From: a virus
Length of the DNA: 48,763 nucleotides
IMG/VR virus record: IMGVR_UViG_3300020438_000063
Coordinates: 1-48,763 of that record
Direction: 5' to 3' (one strand)
Both the position numbers and the translations under genes were made by a program. The notes under the pieces are model-generated. The model was not told the origin of the DNA, ran no database searches, and saw nothing but the letters and a program-made list of their open reading frames with translations. This document shows positions 21,820-28,900 of this stretch, piece by piece; position 1 is the first letter of the stretch; each line of letters begins with the position of its first letter.

Positions 21820-22541
21820 TAAAATATATATTAGGCCTAAGCTTATTTTTCAGTTCTTTGACTTTTGCACAAGCATCTGATGATAATGAAATTAATATTA
21901 CACAAGTTGGTGATACATTAACTTTGTATATTGACCAAGTAGGATATGGTAACAAGATTGGACTAGATAACTTTAGTTCATCTTCGTCTGCTTCTCCAAT
22001 TACTGGTTCTTCATTAACTTTCAATATCGATCAGTTAGGTAACGAGAACTTACTCTTTGGTAAGGTCACAGCAGACTCATCATCATACACTTTAGAGTGG
22101 AATGGCGATAGTAATGTTTGGGACTGGATGATAGGACAATCTGGTTCATCAGATAGTTCAAATTTTCTGGTTGATATTACTGGAGATTCAAATACAATGG
22201 ATTTGGATCAAGGTTCTTTAGCTAGTGCAGAAAGATTAGACTTTGACTTAACAGTGTTAGGTAGTTCAAATGTATTTGATGTTGATGTAGAAACTGATGA
22301 TGTCACATGGAATTTTGACATTACTGGTAGTACAAATAATATTAATACTTTACAAAAAGATGGATTCTATCAAGAGATTAATTTTACTCTTGACGGTTCT
22401 GGAGCCGATGTAGACATTAACCAATTATCTGGTACATGTCCTACTGGCATTTCAGCTTGTAAAGGTATTATCACACTTGATGTAGATAGTGAAAATGCAA
22501 CAATTCAAATCAATCAAAAAGATACAGCTGGCGATAGTTAA
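21816..22541 (+). CDS. curlin-repeat protein (CsgA/CsgB-like)
   Basis: A 241-residue secreted protein from ATG 21816 (ATGA on the csgG stop). The signal peptide runs to about residue 21 (SLFFSSLTFAQA). The mature part has degenerate curlin repeats: EINITQVGDTLTLYIDQVGY, LTFNIDQLGNEN, SNTMDLDQGS and ENATIQINQ. Asn and Gln at repeat ladders are the hallmark of curli amyloid, which CsgG secretes. The protein is unusually Asp/Ser-rich. One Cys pair (CPTGISAC) is near the C-terminus. It is probably the CsgG/CsgF substrate, by context. Confidence 0.8.
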   Translation: MIKYILGLSLFFSSLTFAQASDDNEINITQVGDTLTLYIDQVGYGNKIGLDNFSSSSSASPITGSSLTFNIDQLGNENLLFGKVTADSSSYTLEWNGDSNVWDWMIGQSGSSDSSNFLVDITGDSNTMDLDQGSLASAERLDFDLTVLGSSNVFDVDVETDDVTWNFDITGSTNNINTLQKDGFYQEINFTLDGSGADVDINQLSGTCPTGISACKGIITLDVDSENATIQINQKDTAGDS

Positions 22542-23649
22542 TTTTTTACTCATAGGGTCCGTTTCGGCGGACTCTATCGGGTCTATAATAGAACAATCAG
22601 GTTCTGCTCAACTCAAAAGACAACAAGAAGAAATAATAATTACAGAAGAGTCTCTGCCTGAGATCGAATTGAATGATGTGGCAGAAACAGCGAATGGTAA
22701 ACTTAAAATAAAGTTTTTAGATAATGCTCAATTAGATATTAAAGAACATAGTGAAGTATTAATTGATGAGATCTATTACGATCCTGATCCTTCACTCTCT
22801 AAAATGTCAATGAAATTTACAATGGGAACAGCAAGATTTGCTTCAGGTTCTCTTGGATTAGTAAATAAAGCAAACATTGATATACAAACACCAACAGCCA
22901 CGATTGGTATTCGTGGTACAGATTTCACTACAACAATTGATGAACTTGGTAGAAGTTTAATTATGTTATTGCCAGATGCGAATGGTGATCCATCTGGAGA
23001 GATTACAGTAACAAATGAAGCTGGAGTTATTACTCTGAATCAAGCGTATCAAGCAACAATGGTACAAAGTTTAAATACAATGCCAACAAAGCCAGTTACG
23101 ATTGGTGGTATTACTCCATCGATGATTGATAACATGTTTATCGTGAATCCACCAACAGAAGTAAAACAAGCCATACAAGACCAAGTGGATAATGATTTAA
23201 ATAAAGATCAAGGAATATTAGATGTTGATTTTTTAGAGTATAATGAATTGGATAAAACCATAGATGATTATTACGAAGAGGATAAAGACTATAATCGTAT
23301 TGATGTCGACTTTTTAGCAGGCGAATTCCTACCAGATTTGTTAGATGTGGTAGAAGAATTAGTAAAAACCAAAAGGGTTCTTGGAGATAAACAAGCTTCA
23401 TCAAGCTCTGGTGGATCAGCTGGGTTTAAACTTGAGGGTGCAACACTTGGCTTAAATAAAGATAGCCAATATAATGTATTCCTTGAAGATGGCGGTATTA
23501 TATTCTATCGAGATGTAAATGGTATTATTAATCTTAAGTTCGAAGCAGGAGCTGAGGTAACACTTAATACTATTGTTGATGGATATGAAGGAACAATACG
23601 AATGAACGGTGGTGATGATATAAATATATACATAAGGCAGGTAAATTAA
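22495..23649 (+). CDS. FecR-domain periplasmic protein
   Basis: A 384-residue exported protein; ATG 22495 overlaps the end of the curlin-like gene in another frame, and GTG 22489 is an alternative. The signal peptide ends near FLLIGSVSADS. The FecR domain covers about residues 30-190: GKLKIKFLDNAQLDIKEHSE, MGTARFASG and the family hallmark IQTPTATIGIRGTDF. The last 170 residues are acidic with a Ser/Gly linker (SSSSGGSAG) and a beta-rich end. FecR domains sense envelope or ligand states, and stand-alone versions often neighbour CHASE2 cyclases in bacteria; one follows here at 25.3 kb. Confidence 0.85.
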   Translation: MQQFKSIKKIQLAIVNFLLIGSVSADSIGSIIEQSGSAQLKRQQEEIIITEESLPEIELNDVAETANGKLKIKFLDNAQLDIKEHSEVLIDEIYYDPDPSLSKMSMKFTMGTARFASGSLGLVNKANIDIQTPTATIGIRGTDFTTTIDELGRSLIMLLPDANGDPSGEITVTNEAGVITLNQAYQATMVQSLNTMPTKPVTIGGITPSMIDNMFIVNPPTEVKQAIQDQVDNDLNKDQGILDVDFLEYNELDKTIDDYYEEDKDYNRIDVDFLAGEFLPDLLDVVEELVKTKRVLGDKQASSSSGGSAGFKLEGATLGLNKDSQYNVFLEDGGIIFYRDVNGIINLKFEAGAEVTLNTIVDGYEGTIRMNGGDDINIYIRQVN

Positions 23650-24296
23650 TGAAAACAATAGCATATATATGGCTCATTTCTTTTTGCACTCTTGCATTTG
23701 CAGGAGATAATCATGTGCATATAGAACAGGTCAATGGTGGAGATAACGTCGATATTGAGATCACTCAAATTGGATATGATAACGAAATAAAATTTTCATT
23801 TGATCATCAAAATAATATATTTGATTTAAGCCAAACTGGAAACGGAAATTCTATATCATGGGTTTCATATTGGGGACCAGGCAAAAGTTGGGGTGGTGAT
23901 GTTGATGGCACAAACAATAACGAATCAGTAATTCAACTTAATGGTGCAACTTATGGTCGACATATATGGGGCAATAGTAATGATGTTGATGTATATCAAA
24001 ATGGAACACATACTCATAACTTAGATTTACATGCAAGTTCAGTAGATCATGACCTATGGCAAGAAGGAAGTGGTAGTCATTATAATCATACTTATTTTTA
24101 TGGCTCATCATCTTATTCAGATACGAATATAATGCAAAAAGGAACTGGTTCGCATAACTCTCAAGTAACATTAACGGGTTCATATGCAACTACATTAAAC
24201 GTATTACAACAAGGATCAGTAAATCAAACATATAGTTTAACACAAAACTGCCAAACAAGTAATGGTTGTTCAGTTTCAGTAACACAAGGAAATTAA
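23649..24296 (+). CDS. second curlin-repeat protein
   Basis: A 215-residue secreted protein with a signal peptide (IAYIWLISFCTLAFAG) and curlin-type repeats: NVDIEITQIGYDNEIKFSF, NNIFDLSQTGNGNSI, SVIQLNGAT, NVLQQGSVNQTYSLTQ. It is rich in His, Gly and Ser (THTHNLDLHASSVDHDLW), which differs from its homologue at 21.8 kb. Two Cys lie in CQTSNGCSV at the C-terminus, like the Cys pair of the first one. The two could be major and minor (nucleator) subunits, as with CsgA and CsgB. Confidence 0.8.
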   Translation: MKTIAYIWLISFCTLAFAGDNHVHIEQVNGGDNVDIEITQIGYDNEIKFSFDHQNNIFDLSQTGNGNSISWVSYWGPGKSWGGDVDGTNNNESVIQLNGATYGRHIWGNSNDVDVYQNGTHTHNLDLHASSVDHDLWQEGSGSHYNHTYFYGSSSYSDTNIMQKGTGSHNSQVTLTGSYATTLNVLQQGSVNQTYSLTQNCQTSNGCSVSVTQGN

Positions 24297-24297
24297 C

Positions 24298-24564
24298 ATG
24301 ATAGAATGTCCACCAGAGTTTTACGAATGTCTTACCGAAGAAGAGTACGATGAGATTCTAGAAATCTTCGAAGAGAATGATATGGTTATGCCAGAATCAA
24401 TGGAATCAAGAGGAGACGCAGAAGCTGCAGTGGATTTTGTATGGCAGGTTTTATTCTTGGCACCTTGGGAGCTTGCTTATATAGCATTGCCTATGAGTGT
24501 ATTAGCATTCTACGGACTTTCAATATATACAGTATTTAAAATGATACAAAAGAAATATTCATAA
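24298..24564 (+). CDS. acidic small membrane protein
   Basis: An 88-residue protein. The first 45 residues are acidic with two Cys (ECPPEFYECLTEEEYDEILE). A hydrophobic segment near residues 50-80 (FLAPWELAYIALPMSVLAFY) could cross the membrane once or twice. It lies between the curlin-like and iscU genes, with TAATG coupling to iscU. Function is unknown. Confidence 0.6.
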   Translation: MIECPPEFYECLTEEEYDEILEIFEENDMVMPESMESRGDAEAAVDFVWQVLFLAPWELAYIALPMSVLAFYGLSIYTVFKMIQKKYS

Positions 24565-24986
24565 TGGCATATAGTAAAGAAGTAGTAGACAGATTCGAAT
24601 CAGTATTAGCTAACCCAGCTAAACACTCTGTTGGAAGATTCGATCCAAACGATAAAACAGTTATAACGGGAATGGTCGGCGCTCCAGCTTGTGGCGATGT
24701 CATGAAACTAGATTTAAAGATGAATGGTAACATAATAGAAGACGTTAAGTTTAAAACATACGGCTGTGGTTCAGCAATAGCATCATCAACTCTTTTCGTA
24801 GAGATGTTAAAAGGTAAAACAATAGAAGAAGCTCAAAGTATAAAAGATAAAGATATTGCTGAAGCTTTACAATTACCTGCAATTAAATTACATTGTTCAG
24901 TATTAGCTGAAGATGCAATAAGACAAGCTATTTCAAACTGGAAACCTGATACTATGATCGGGCATAATAATCCACCAAAATCATGA
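24564..24986 (+). CDS. iscU: Fe-S cluster assembly scaffold IscU-like
   Basis: A 140-residue protein with all three cluster cysteines and the conserved Asp: C43 and D45 in VGAPACGDVMKL, C68 in YGCGSAIASS and C111 in KLHCSVLAEDA. LQLPAIKLHC matches the LPPVK chaperone-binding motif with Ala-Ile for Pro-Val. E. coli IscU has 128 residues. It would need host cysteine desulfurase IscS. The C-terminal tail (DTMIGHNNPPKS) contains an IGHNNPP piece, similar to IGHNGGPK in a small ORF at 30.8 kb. ATGA couples it to the carrier gene. Confidence 0.93.
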   Translation: MAYSKEVVDRFESVLANPAKHSVGRFDPNDKTVITGMVGAPACGDVMKLDLKMNGNIIEDVKFKTYGCGSAIASSTLFVEMLKGKTIEEAQSIKDKDIAEALQLPAIKLHCSVLAEDAIRQAISNWKPDTMIGHNNPPKS

Positions 24987-25297
24987 TAGAGATAACAAAT
25001 GAAGCAATTACAAAACTTATACAAAAGACTAAAGGAAAGAGCAATACCATTCGCATTGGCGTCACTGGCGGTGGGTGTGCTGGTTATGAATATATATTTG
25101 ATTATGAATCCACAATACTTGCCGAAGACAATGTGTACAATTTCGGAAAATTCAACATCGTTATTAACAATGAATCATTGCCCTTTTTATCCGATGTCAC
25201 TTTAGACTATATCACTCTTGGTTTAAATGAATCATTCAAAATAATTAATCCGGCTGAAAAATCTGCATGTGGGTGTGGCGTTTCAGTACAATTTTAG
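24983..25297 (+). CDS. A-type Fe-S carrier (IscA/ErpA/HesB-like)
   Basis: A 104-residue protein with the three A-type cysteines C32 (GGGCAGYEYIF) and C96/C98 (SACGCGVSVQF). These carry Fe-S clusters from the scaffold to target enzymes. The fold markers EITNEAITKLI and LDYITLGLNESFKIINP are in place. Paired with iscU by ATGA, it forms a minimal scaffold-carrier module. Whether it is closest to IscA or ErpA cannot be told by eye. Confidence 0.9.
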   Translation: MIEITNEAITKLIQKTKGKSNTIRIGVTGGGCAGYEYIFDYESTILAEDNVYNFGKFNIVINNESLPFLSDVTLDYITLGLNESFKIINPAEKSACGCGVSVQF

Positions 25298-25316
25298 TAT
25301 AACACTGTATAACACT
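25298..25316 (+). repeat. tandem 9-mer TATAACACT x2 before the cyclase
   Basis: TATAACACT occurs at 25298-25306 and again at 25308-25316, directly before ATG 25319. No Shine-Dalgarno is present. It may be a weak promoter (TATAAC as -10) or an operator; no matching -35 is convincing. Confidence 0.4.
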
Positions 25317-25318
25317 TT

Positions 25319-27148
25319 ATGAAATATTTAACAAGCATTTGGACAACAATTATATTGGGTATAACACTTTTAGGTGTAAGAATATCTGATCCTCAGTTAG
25401 TTGAACAGTTTAGGTTAAATATATTCGACCAAGTAATACAATCAATGCCAGTAGAACATTCTAATGATATAGTGTTGTTGAACATATCCGAGTCTTCACT
25501 CGAAGCCTATGGGCAATACCCTTGGCCGCGTCAGAATCACGCAGCAGTGATTTCTGATCTGAGGAACGCAAATGCTGGTATGATTGGGTTCACTATTATG
25601 TTTCCAGAGGCTGACAGGTTTGGCGGTGATGAAGTTTTTGCTTCTTGGATTAATGGTAATGGAATAATACTTGCACAAGACGCTGACGAAAATGGAAGAA
25701 GTTCTAAAGCACCTTATGTAGGGTATGCAACATTTGGTTATTCGGGTGATATACTAGATCTTACTTATCGATATAAAGGATTAGTTACTAACATAGAAGA
25801 GTTAGAGAAACATTCATGGGGAGTAGGATTACTTAATGGTGCGCCAGAAGTAGATAATCAGACGCGTAGGATACCATTAATGTCACAAGTCAATGGGAAT
25901 GTCTACCCATCATTTGCACTAGAAACGGTACGAGCACTACAAAATAAGAAATCGTATACTGTTAAATTAAATGAATCAGGAATAGAATCTATTATACTTA
26001 GACCTTTTATAATACCTACTGATGAAAGAGGAAGTATCTGGTTAAAGTGGAATACACATTTTGATAGCTATGATTATGGAAAGCCTTTACCAGATTTAAA
26101 AGGAAAGACAGTTATAATAGGAGTAACGGCTAAAGGTATATCACCTCAGATTACAACTCCAGCTGGACTTCTATATCCTCATCAATTACAAGCGAATGCT
26201 TTGCAGACTATAATATCTGACTCTCCGATATCTCGTCCTCAATGGACATTTGCTGCTGAGTTGGGAATGATTCTGATTGGGAGTCTGCTGATAGTTCTAG
26301 CTGTTTATTATCTACCGATCTGGATAGGACTTGTGTTCTTCGTCGGTTCCGCTGCTGCCGTATGCTACGCTGTTTATTACGCCTGGTACGAATTTTCTAT
26401 ACTCCTCGATTTATCAGCTTCTCTATTAATATATATACTTTTACTCACCTCATCGAGTTTCAATAACTTTTACAAGCAATTTGTTTTACGACAGCAAATA
26501 AAGAAACAGTTTGGCACATATGTATCTCCTGATCTTGTTAAGCAACTACAAGAAGACCCATCATTACTTAAGCTTGGTGGTGAAAGAAAAGACATGACCT
26601 TTATGTTTATGGATATATGTGGATTTACTCCAATATCAGAACACTATAAGAATAATGACGATCCAGAAGGTCTTGTAGTTCTTATAAATAATTATTTAGA
26701 TACCATGACAAAGATTGTTTTAAAGAATGGTGGAACAATAGATAAATTCATGGGTGATTGCATTATGGCATTCTGGAACGCTCCATTGCCATGCGAAGAT
26801 CATCCACAAAAAGCGATAGATACCGCTAGGGAAATTACAGATGCAGCTGACATACTTATTAAAGAACTCGAAAATCAAGGCTTGCCTAGGATTGATATTG
26901 GCATTGGTATCAACACAGGTACTTGCATCGTTGGAAACATGGGATCCGAAGAGCGGTTTGACTATTCCGTTATTGGCGATGCCGTCAACCTTGGGGCTAG
27001 ACTCGAAGGACAAACTCGCAATTACGATGGGGTTCGAGTGTTGCTGGGCCCAGAAACATATCAACGCAGTAAAGACGGAAGCCTCACTTTTGTTGATTCC
27101 ATCCAAGTTAAAGGAAAGTCAGAAAAGGTGGACATTTACACTTGTTAG
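25319..27148 (+). CDS. CHASE2-domain class III adenylate cyclase
   Basis: A 609-residue membrane enzyme predicted to make cAMP. After an N-terminal span (residues 5-22), a periplasmic CHASE2 sensor covers about 25-295 (DIVLLNISESSLEAYGQYPW; LKGKTVIIGVTA). Three or so spans follow (about 308-385), then the cyclase domain from about 395. Catalytic residues are complete: metal-binding D432 (FMFMDICGF) and D480 (FMGD), adenine-selecting K476 and D548 (FDYSVIGDAVN), and the Asn and Arg of VNLGARLE. The Lys/Asp pair favours adenylate over guanylate cyclase. Neighbours are a FecR protein and curli-type genes, which suggests envelope-sensing. Few phages are known to me with such an enzyme. Confidence 0.93.
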   Translation: MKYLTSIWTTIILGITLLGVRISDPQLVEQFRLNIFDQVIQSMPVEHSNDIVLLNISESSLEAYGQYPWPRQNHAAVISDLRNANAGMIGFTIMFPEADRFGGDEVFASWINGNGIILAQDADENGRSSKAPYVGYATFGYSGDILDLTYRYKGLVTNIEELEKHSWGVGLLNGAPEVDNQTRRIPLMSQVNGNVYPSFALETVRALQNKKSYTVKLNESGIESIILRPFIIPTDERGSIWLKWNTHFDSYDYGKPLPDLKGKTVIIGVTAKGISPQITTPAGLLYPHQLQANALQTIISDSPISRPQWTFAAELGMILIGSLLIVLAVYYLPIWIGLVFFVGSAAAVCYAVYYAWYEFSILLDLSASLLIYILLLTSSSFNNFYKQFVLRQQIKKQFGTYVSPDLVKQLQEDPSLLKLGGERKDMTFMFMDICGFTPISEHYKNNDDPEGLVVLINNYLDTMTKIVLKNGGTIDKFMGDCIMAFWNAPLPCEDHPQKAIDTAREITDAADILIKELENQGLPRIDIGIGINTGTCIVGNMGSEERFDYSVIGDAVNLGARLEGQTRNYDGVRVLLGPETYQRSKDGSLTFVDSIQVKGKSEKVDIYTC

Positions 27149-27428
27149 ACAGCCAACAAAAAATCAGTTAGTAACATACTACACTCTTCAATTCTTAGAT
27201 GTTTACACTACCGCAAGAGGTGTAAGAGATTCTAGAGTAAGAGAACTTAATCCAATATATGGCGAAAAACCAACGCCAGGTAAGCTTTTATTAGGCAAAT
27301 CAATTACAACAACATACTTGTTTAATGCGAATCCTACTGCCAATGATATACAATTCATGAACAATCTTCTTCTTATGACTGTTCTTAACAACGTCGACGT
27401 TCTCGAATCACAAAATATAAAATTATAA
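27090..27428 (+). CDS. DUF5658-like protein
   Basis: A 112-residue reading in another frame than the cyclase, with probable TTG start at 27090 or 27093 (GGAAG upstream at 27078-27082). A longer frame extends inside the cyclase gene but is unlikely to be used. The motif YYTLQFLDVYTTARGV followed by ELNPIYGEKPTPGKLLLGKS is the pattern I associate with DUF5658 (membrane-associated, unknown). It overlaps the cyclase end by about 59 nt. Confidence 0.55.
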   Translation: MLIPSKLKESQKRWTFTLVRQPTKNQLVTYYTLQFLDVYTTARGVRDSRVRELNPIYGEKPTPGKLLLGKSITTTYLFNANPTANDIQFMNNLLLMTVLNNVDVLESQNIKL

Positions 27429-27430
27429 AA

Positions 27431-27461
27431 GTGAAATAATTTGCATAAAAGTGTTGATGTT
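27431..27461 (+). repeat. left arm of 31/32-nt inverted repeat
   Basis: Matches the reverse complement of 28803-28834 over its whole length, except one extra A in the right arm. It contains the 11-mer AAAAGTGTTGA (27447-27457) and the GTGAAATAATTT element. AGTGTTG 27450-27456 can also pair with CAACACT 27469-27475 as a local hairpin. The pair flanks the genes at 27.6-28.7 kb. Confidence 0.8.
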
Positions 27462-27506
27462 TCTGTAACAACACTATAGTCACAACCCAAAGGTGATAAG
27501 AGTGCT

Positions 27507-27518
27507 AATTATTTTCAC
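27507..27518 (+). promoter_or_regulatory. candidate operator AATTATTTTCAC
   Basis: This 12-mer lies 18 nt before the -35 of the 27.5 kb promoter. It is followed by a complementary AGGTGAAATAA (27522-27532), giving an imperfect palindrome. The same 12-mer lies at 28823-28834 and its reverse complement at 30493-30504, each just upstream of a promoter. Confidence 0.5.
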
Positions 27519-27536
27519 CTTTAGGTGAAATAAACC

Positions 27537-27565
27537 TTTACATTTGCTCCCAACTAGTGTATAAT
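27537..27565 (+). promoter_or_regulatory. sigma70-type promoter
   Basis: TTTACA at 27537-27542, 17-nt spacer, TATAAT at 27560-27565. This member has a normal leader with AAGGAG before ATG 27600. It drives the small-gene array 27.6-28.7 kb. Confidence 0.88.
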
Positions 27566-27599
27566 ATATAGTATATATTAAAGGATAAGGAGAAAATAT

Positions 27600-27899
27600 A
27601 TGGCTTACAACATTATAGGCAAATCTAAGGAAGGCAGAAAAGGACACTACTCTGCTACAAAAATCGTTACTTACTTCAGAAACAAATTAGGATATGATTT
27701 GGTTCCAGTTCAAGGACAATACAACAAATACTGGTTCAGAGCCGTTTACAAAAAAGGCGAAAGATTCGACTTTATGGACGGACCTAAGTACTACAAATTA
27801 GTAGTTAATTGGAACGATTTTGGTATTGAATCTGGCGGTGATCTTAACGGATGGCAGTTCGCTGGAAAAATCAAAACACAATTAAAGGAGGCTTCATAA
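27600..27899 (+). CDS. small unknown protein, first of early-type array
   Basis: A 99-residue basic protein (KGHYSATKIVTYFRNKLGYD; WFRAVYKKGERFDFMDGPKY; VVNWNDFGIESGGDLNGWQF). It has many Tyr and Trp residues and resembles a compact single-domain fold. I do not recognise the family. A strong promoter and good ribosome site imply high expression early or mid infection. TAATG couples it to the next ORF. Confidence 0.75.
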   Translation: MAYNIIGKSKEGRKGHYSATKIVTYFRNKLGYDLVPVQGQYNKYWFRAVYKKGERFDFMDGPKYYKLVVNWNDFGIESGGDLNGWQFAGKIKTQLKEAS

Positions 27900-27973
27900 T
27901 GGATTGGGGTTTCATACAAGGGTTGGCTTTATTTGCCTTTCCAGTAATATTAAAAATTTTAGGAGTATCATAA
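27899..27973 (+). CDS. 24-residue hydrophobic peptide
   Basis: ATG 27899 overlaps the upstream stop, and the stop (27971-27973) overlaps the next ATG. The peptide is a short hydrophobic helix (WGFIQGLALFAFPVILKILG). Coupled on both sides it is probably translated, either as a tiny membrane peptide or merely to couple translation. Confidence 0.5.
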   Translation: MDWGFIQGLALFAFPVILKILGVS

Positions 27974-28176
27974 TGCAAGCAACAATGATGGAAATAATAG
28001 AAAGCATCGCTGATGATGTTAATGATACTATCAGAATCGAGTATAACCTCGGTGGTAGTTTTACAGAAAACGAAGTTGATACTTTGATTCTGAGTAAGAT
28101 CCCAACGGATCAGGCTGACTTTTTCGGCTTAGAAGAAGTTAAAGAGTTAGTAGATTTAAATTTAATAGGAGTATAA
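27973..28176 (+). CDS. small acidic unknown protein
   Basis: A 67-residue acidic protein from ATG 27973, with TAGGAG 10 nt upstream (QATMMEIIESIADDVNDTIR; EEVKELVDLNLIGV). No family is recognised. Confidence 0.6.
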   Translation: MQATMMEIIESIADDVNDTIRIEYNLGGSFTENEVDTLILSKIPTDQADFFGLEEVKELVDLNLIGV

Positions 28177-28617
28177 ATGAAAATTATATTTGACGTAGAC
28201 GGTACCTTAATGGACGTCGAACACAGAAGAAAATTCGTTGACGGAAGTCAACAAGTAGACTGGCCAGCATTCGAAGCGGCAACAGTTGATGACACACGAC
28301 ATGAGCATATCTTCGAGATAGCAGAATGCATGAAAGATGCAGGACACTCAATAGTTGTTGTATCAGCTAGAAAAGAAAGACAAAGAGACATAACTGAAAA
28401 ACAGTTAGCTGCAACATGCGGTCAATTCTGGGACTTTCTTTTTATGAGACCAGACGATAGCTACGAGCCAGATCATGAATTTAAGAAAAGAGTCTTGGAC
28501 GAGCTTATCAAAGCTGACTGGAAACCTGATATGGTTTTCGATGATAGAGATCAAGTCGTTAGCATGTGGAGAGCAGAAGGCATCCCATGTTTACAAGTAG
28601 CACCAGGAGCATTTTAA
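28177..28617 (+). CDS. HAD phosphatase, polynucleotide 3'-phosphatase (PseT-like)
   Basis: A 146-residue protein matching the phosphatase half of T4 PseT: motif I KIIFDVDGTLMD (D6, D8), motif II IVVVSARKERQRD, and motif IV MVFDDRDQVVSMWRAEGIP with CLQVAPGAF. No kinase domain (P-loop) is present. The T4 enzyme heals RNA ends after host anticodon-nuclease attack. This stand-alone version could remove 3' phosphates or act on small metabolites. It follows the previous gene directly. Confidence 0.85.
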   Translation: MKIIFDVDGTLMDVEHRRKFVDGSQQVDWPAFEAATVDDTRHEHIFEIAECMKDAGHSIVVVSARKERQRDITEKQLAATCGQFWDFLFMRPDDSYEPDHEFKKRVLDELIKADWKPDMVFDDRDQVVSMWRAEGIPCLQVAPGAF

Positions 28618-28742
28618 TGGGCAAATTTAGACAATGGTTTAGAAAATGGTTTGATTATCAGATTGAAAGATCTCTGCAGAGAAAAGCTGACAAGATGTTC
28701 ATGAAACACGATGTAGAGTATCGCGATGGTGATAACACATAA
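28617..28742 (+). CDS. small basic unknown protein
   Basis: A 41-residue ORF with TAATG coupling to the HAD gene. It is rich in Arg, Lys and Trp at the start (KFRQWFRKWFDYQIERSLQR), an amphipathic helix that could bind membrane or nucleic acid. No family is recognised. Confidence 0.55.
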   Translation: MGKFRQWFRKWFDYQIERSLQRKADKMFMKHDVEYRDGDNT

Positions 28743-28761
28743 CATGAAAAATAATAAGCAG

Positions 28762-28817
28762 AAAAGTGTTGACACCCTAGTGACAACAGTCATCCTTAGA
28801 GTAACATCAACACTTTT
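28762..28817 (+). repeat. 11-bp inverted repeat AAAAGTGTTGA / TCAACACTTTT
   Basis: Arms at 28762-28772 and 28807-28817 with 34 nt between. The same 11-mer is also in the left long inverted-repeat arm (27447-27457), giving three copies within 1.4 kb. It is iteron- or operator-like. Confidence 0.6.
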
Positions 28818-28834
28818 ATGCAAATTATTTTCAC
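28803..28834 (-). repeat. right arm of 31/32-nt inverted repeat
   Basis: Reverse complement of 27431-27461 with one added A. Its distal 12 nt (28823-28834) are the AATTATTTTCAC operator-like element, only 8 nt before the -35 of the next promoter. Confidence 0.8.
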
Positions 28835-28842
28835 CAAAGTCG

Positions 28843-28871
28843 TTTACAAAACAGCCAGACTATGGTATAAT
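28843..28871 (+). promoter_or_regulatory. sigma70-type promoter
   Basis: TTTACA at 28843-28848, 17-nt spacer, TGG-TATAAT at 28866-28871. It is followed by a normal leader with AAGGAG before ATG 28901. Confidence 0.88.
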
Positions 28872-28900
28872 ATACATATAATTCAGGATAAGGAGTAATT

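Noticed and set aside
23138-24189. Minus-strand ORFs opposite the FecR and curlin-like genes
   Set aside because: They are compositional shadows of repeat-rich genes, without ribosome sites or motifs.
26841-27089. N-terminal extension of the DUF5658-like ORF inside the cyclase gene
   Set aside because: The overlapped part lies within the cyclase catalytic domain and shows no conserved motif; a start at 27090 is enough to cover the recognisable part.
27431-28834. Insertion sequence or transposon with terminal inverted repeats
   Set aside because: No transposase or recombinase is encoded between the arms and no flanking target duplication is visible; each arm is next to a promoter, which better fits regulation.
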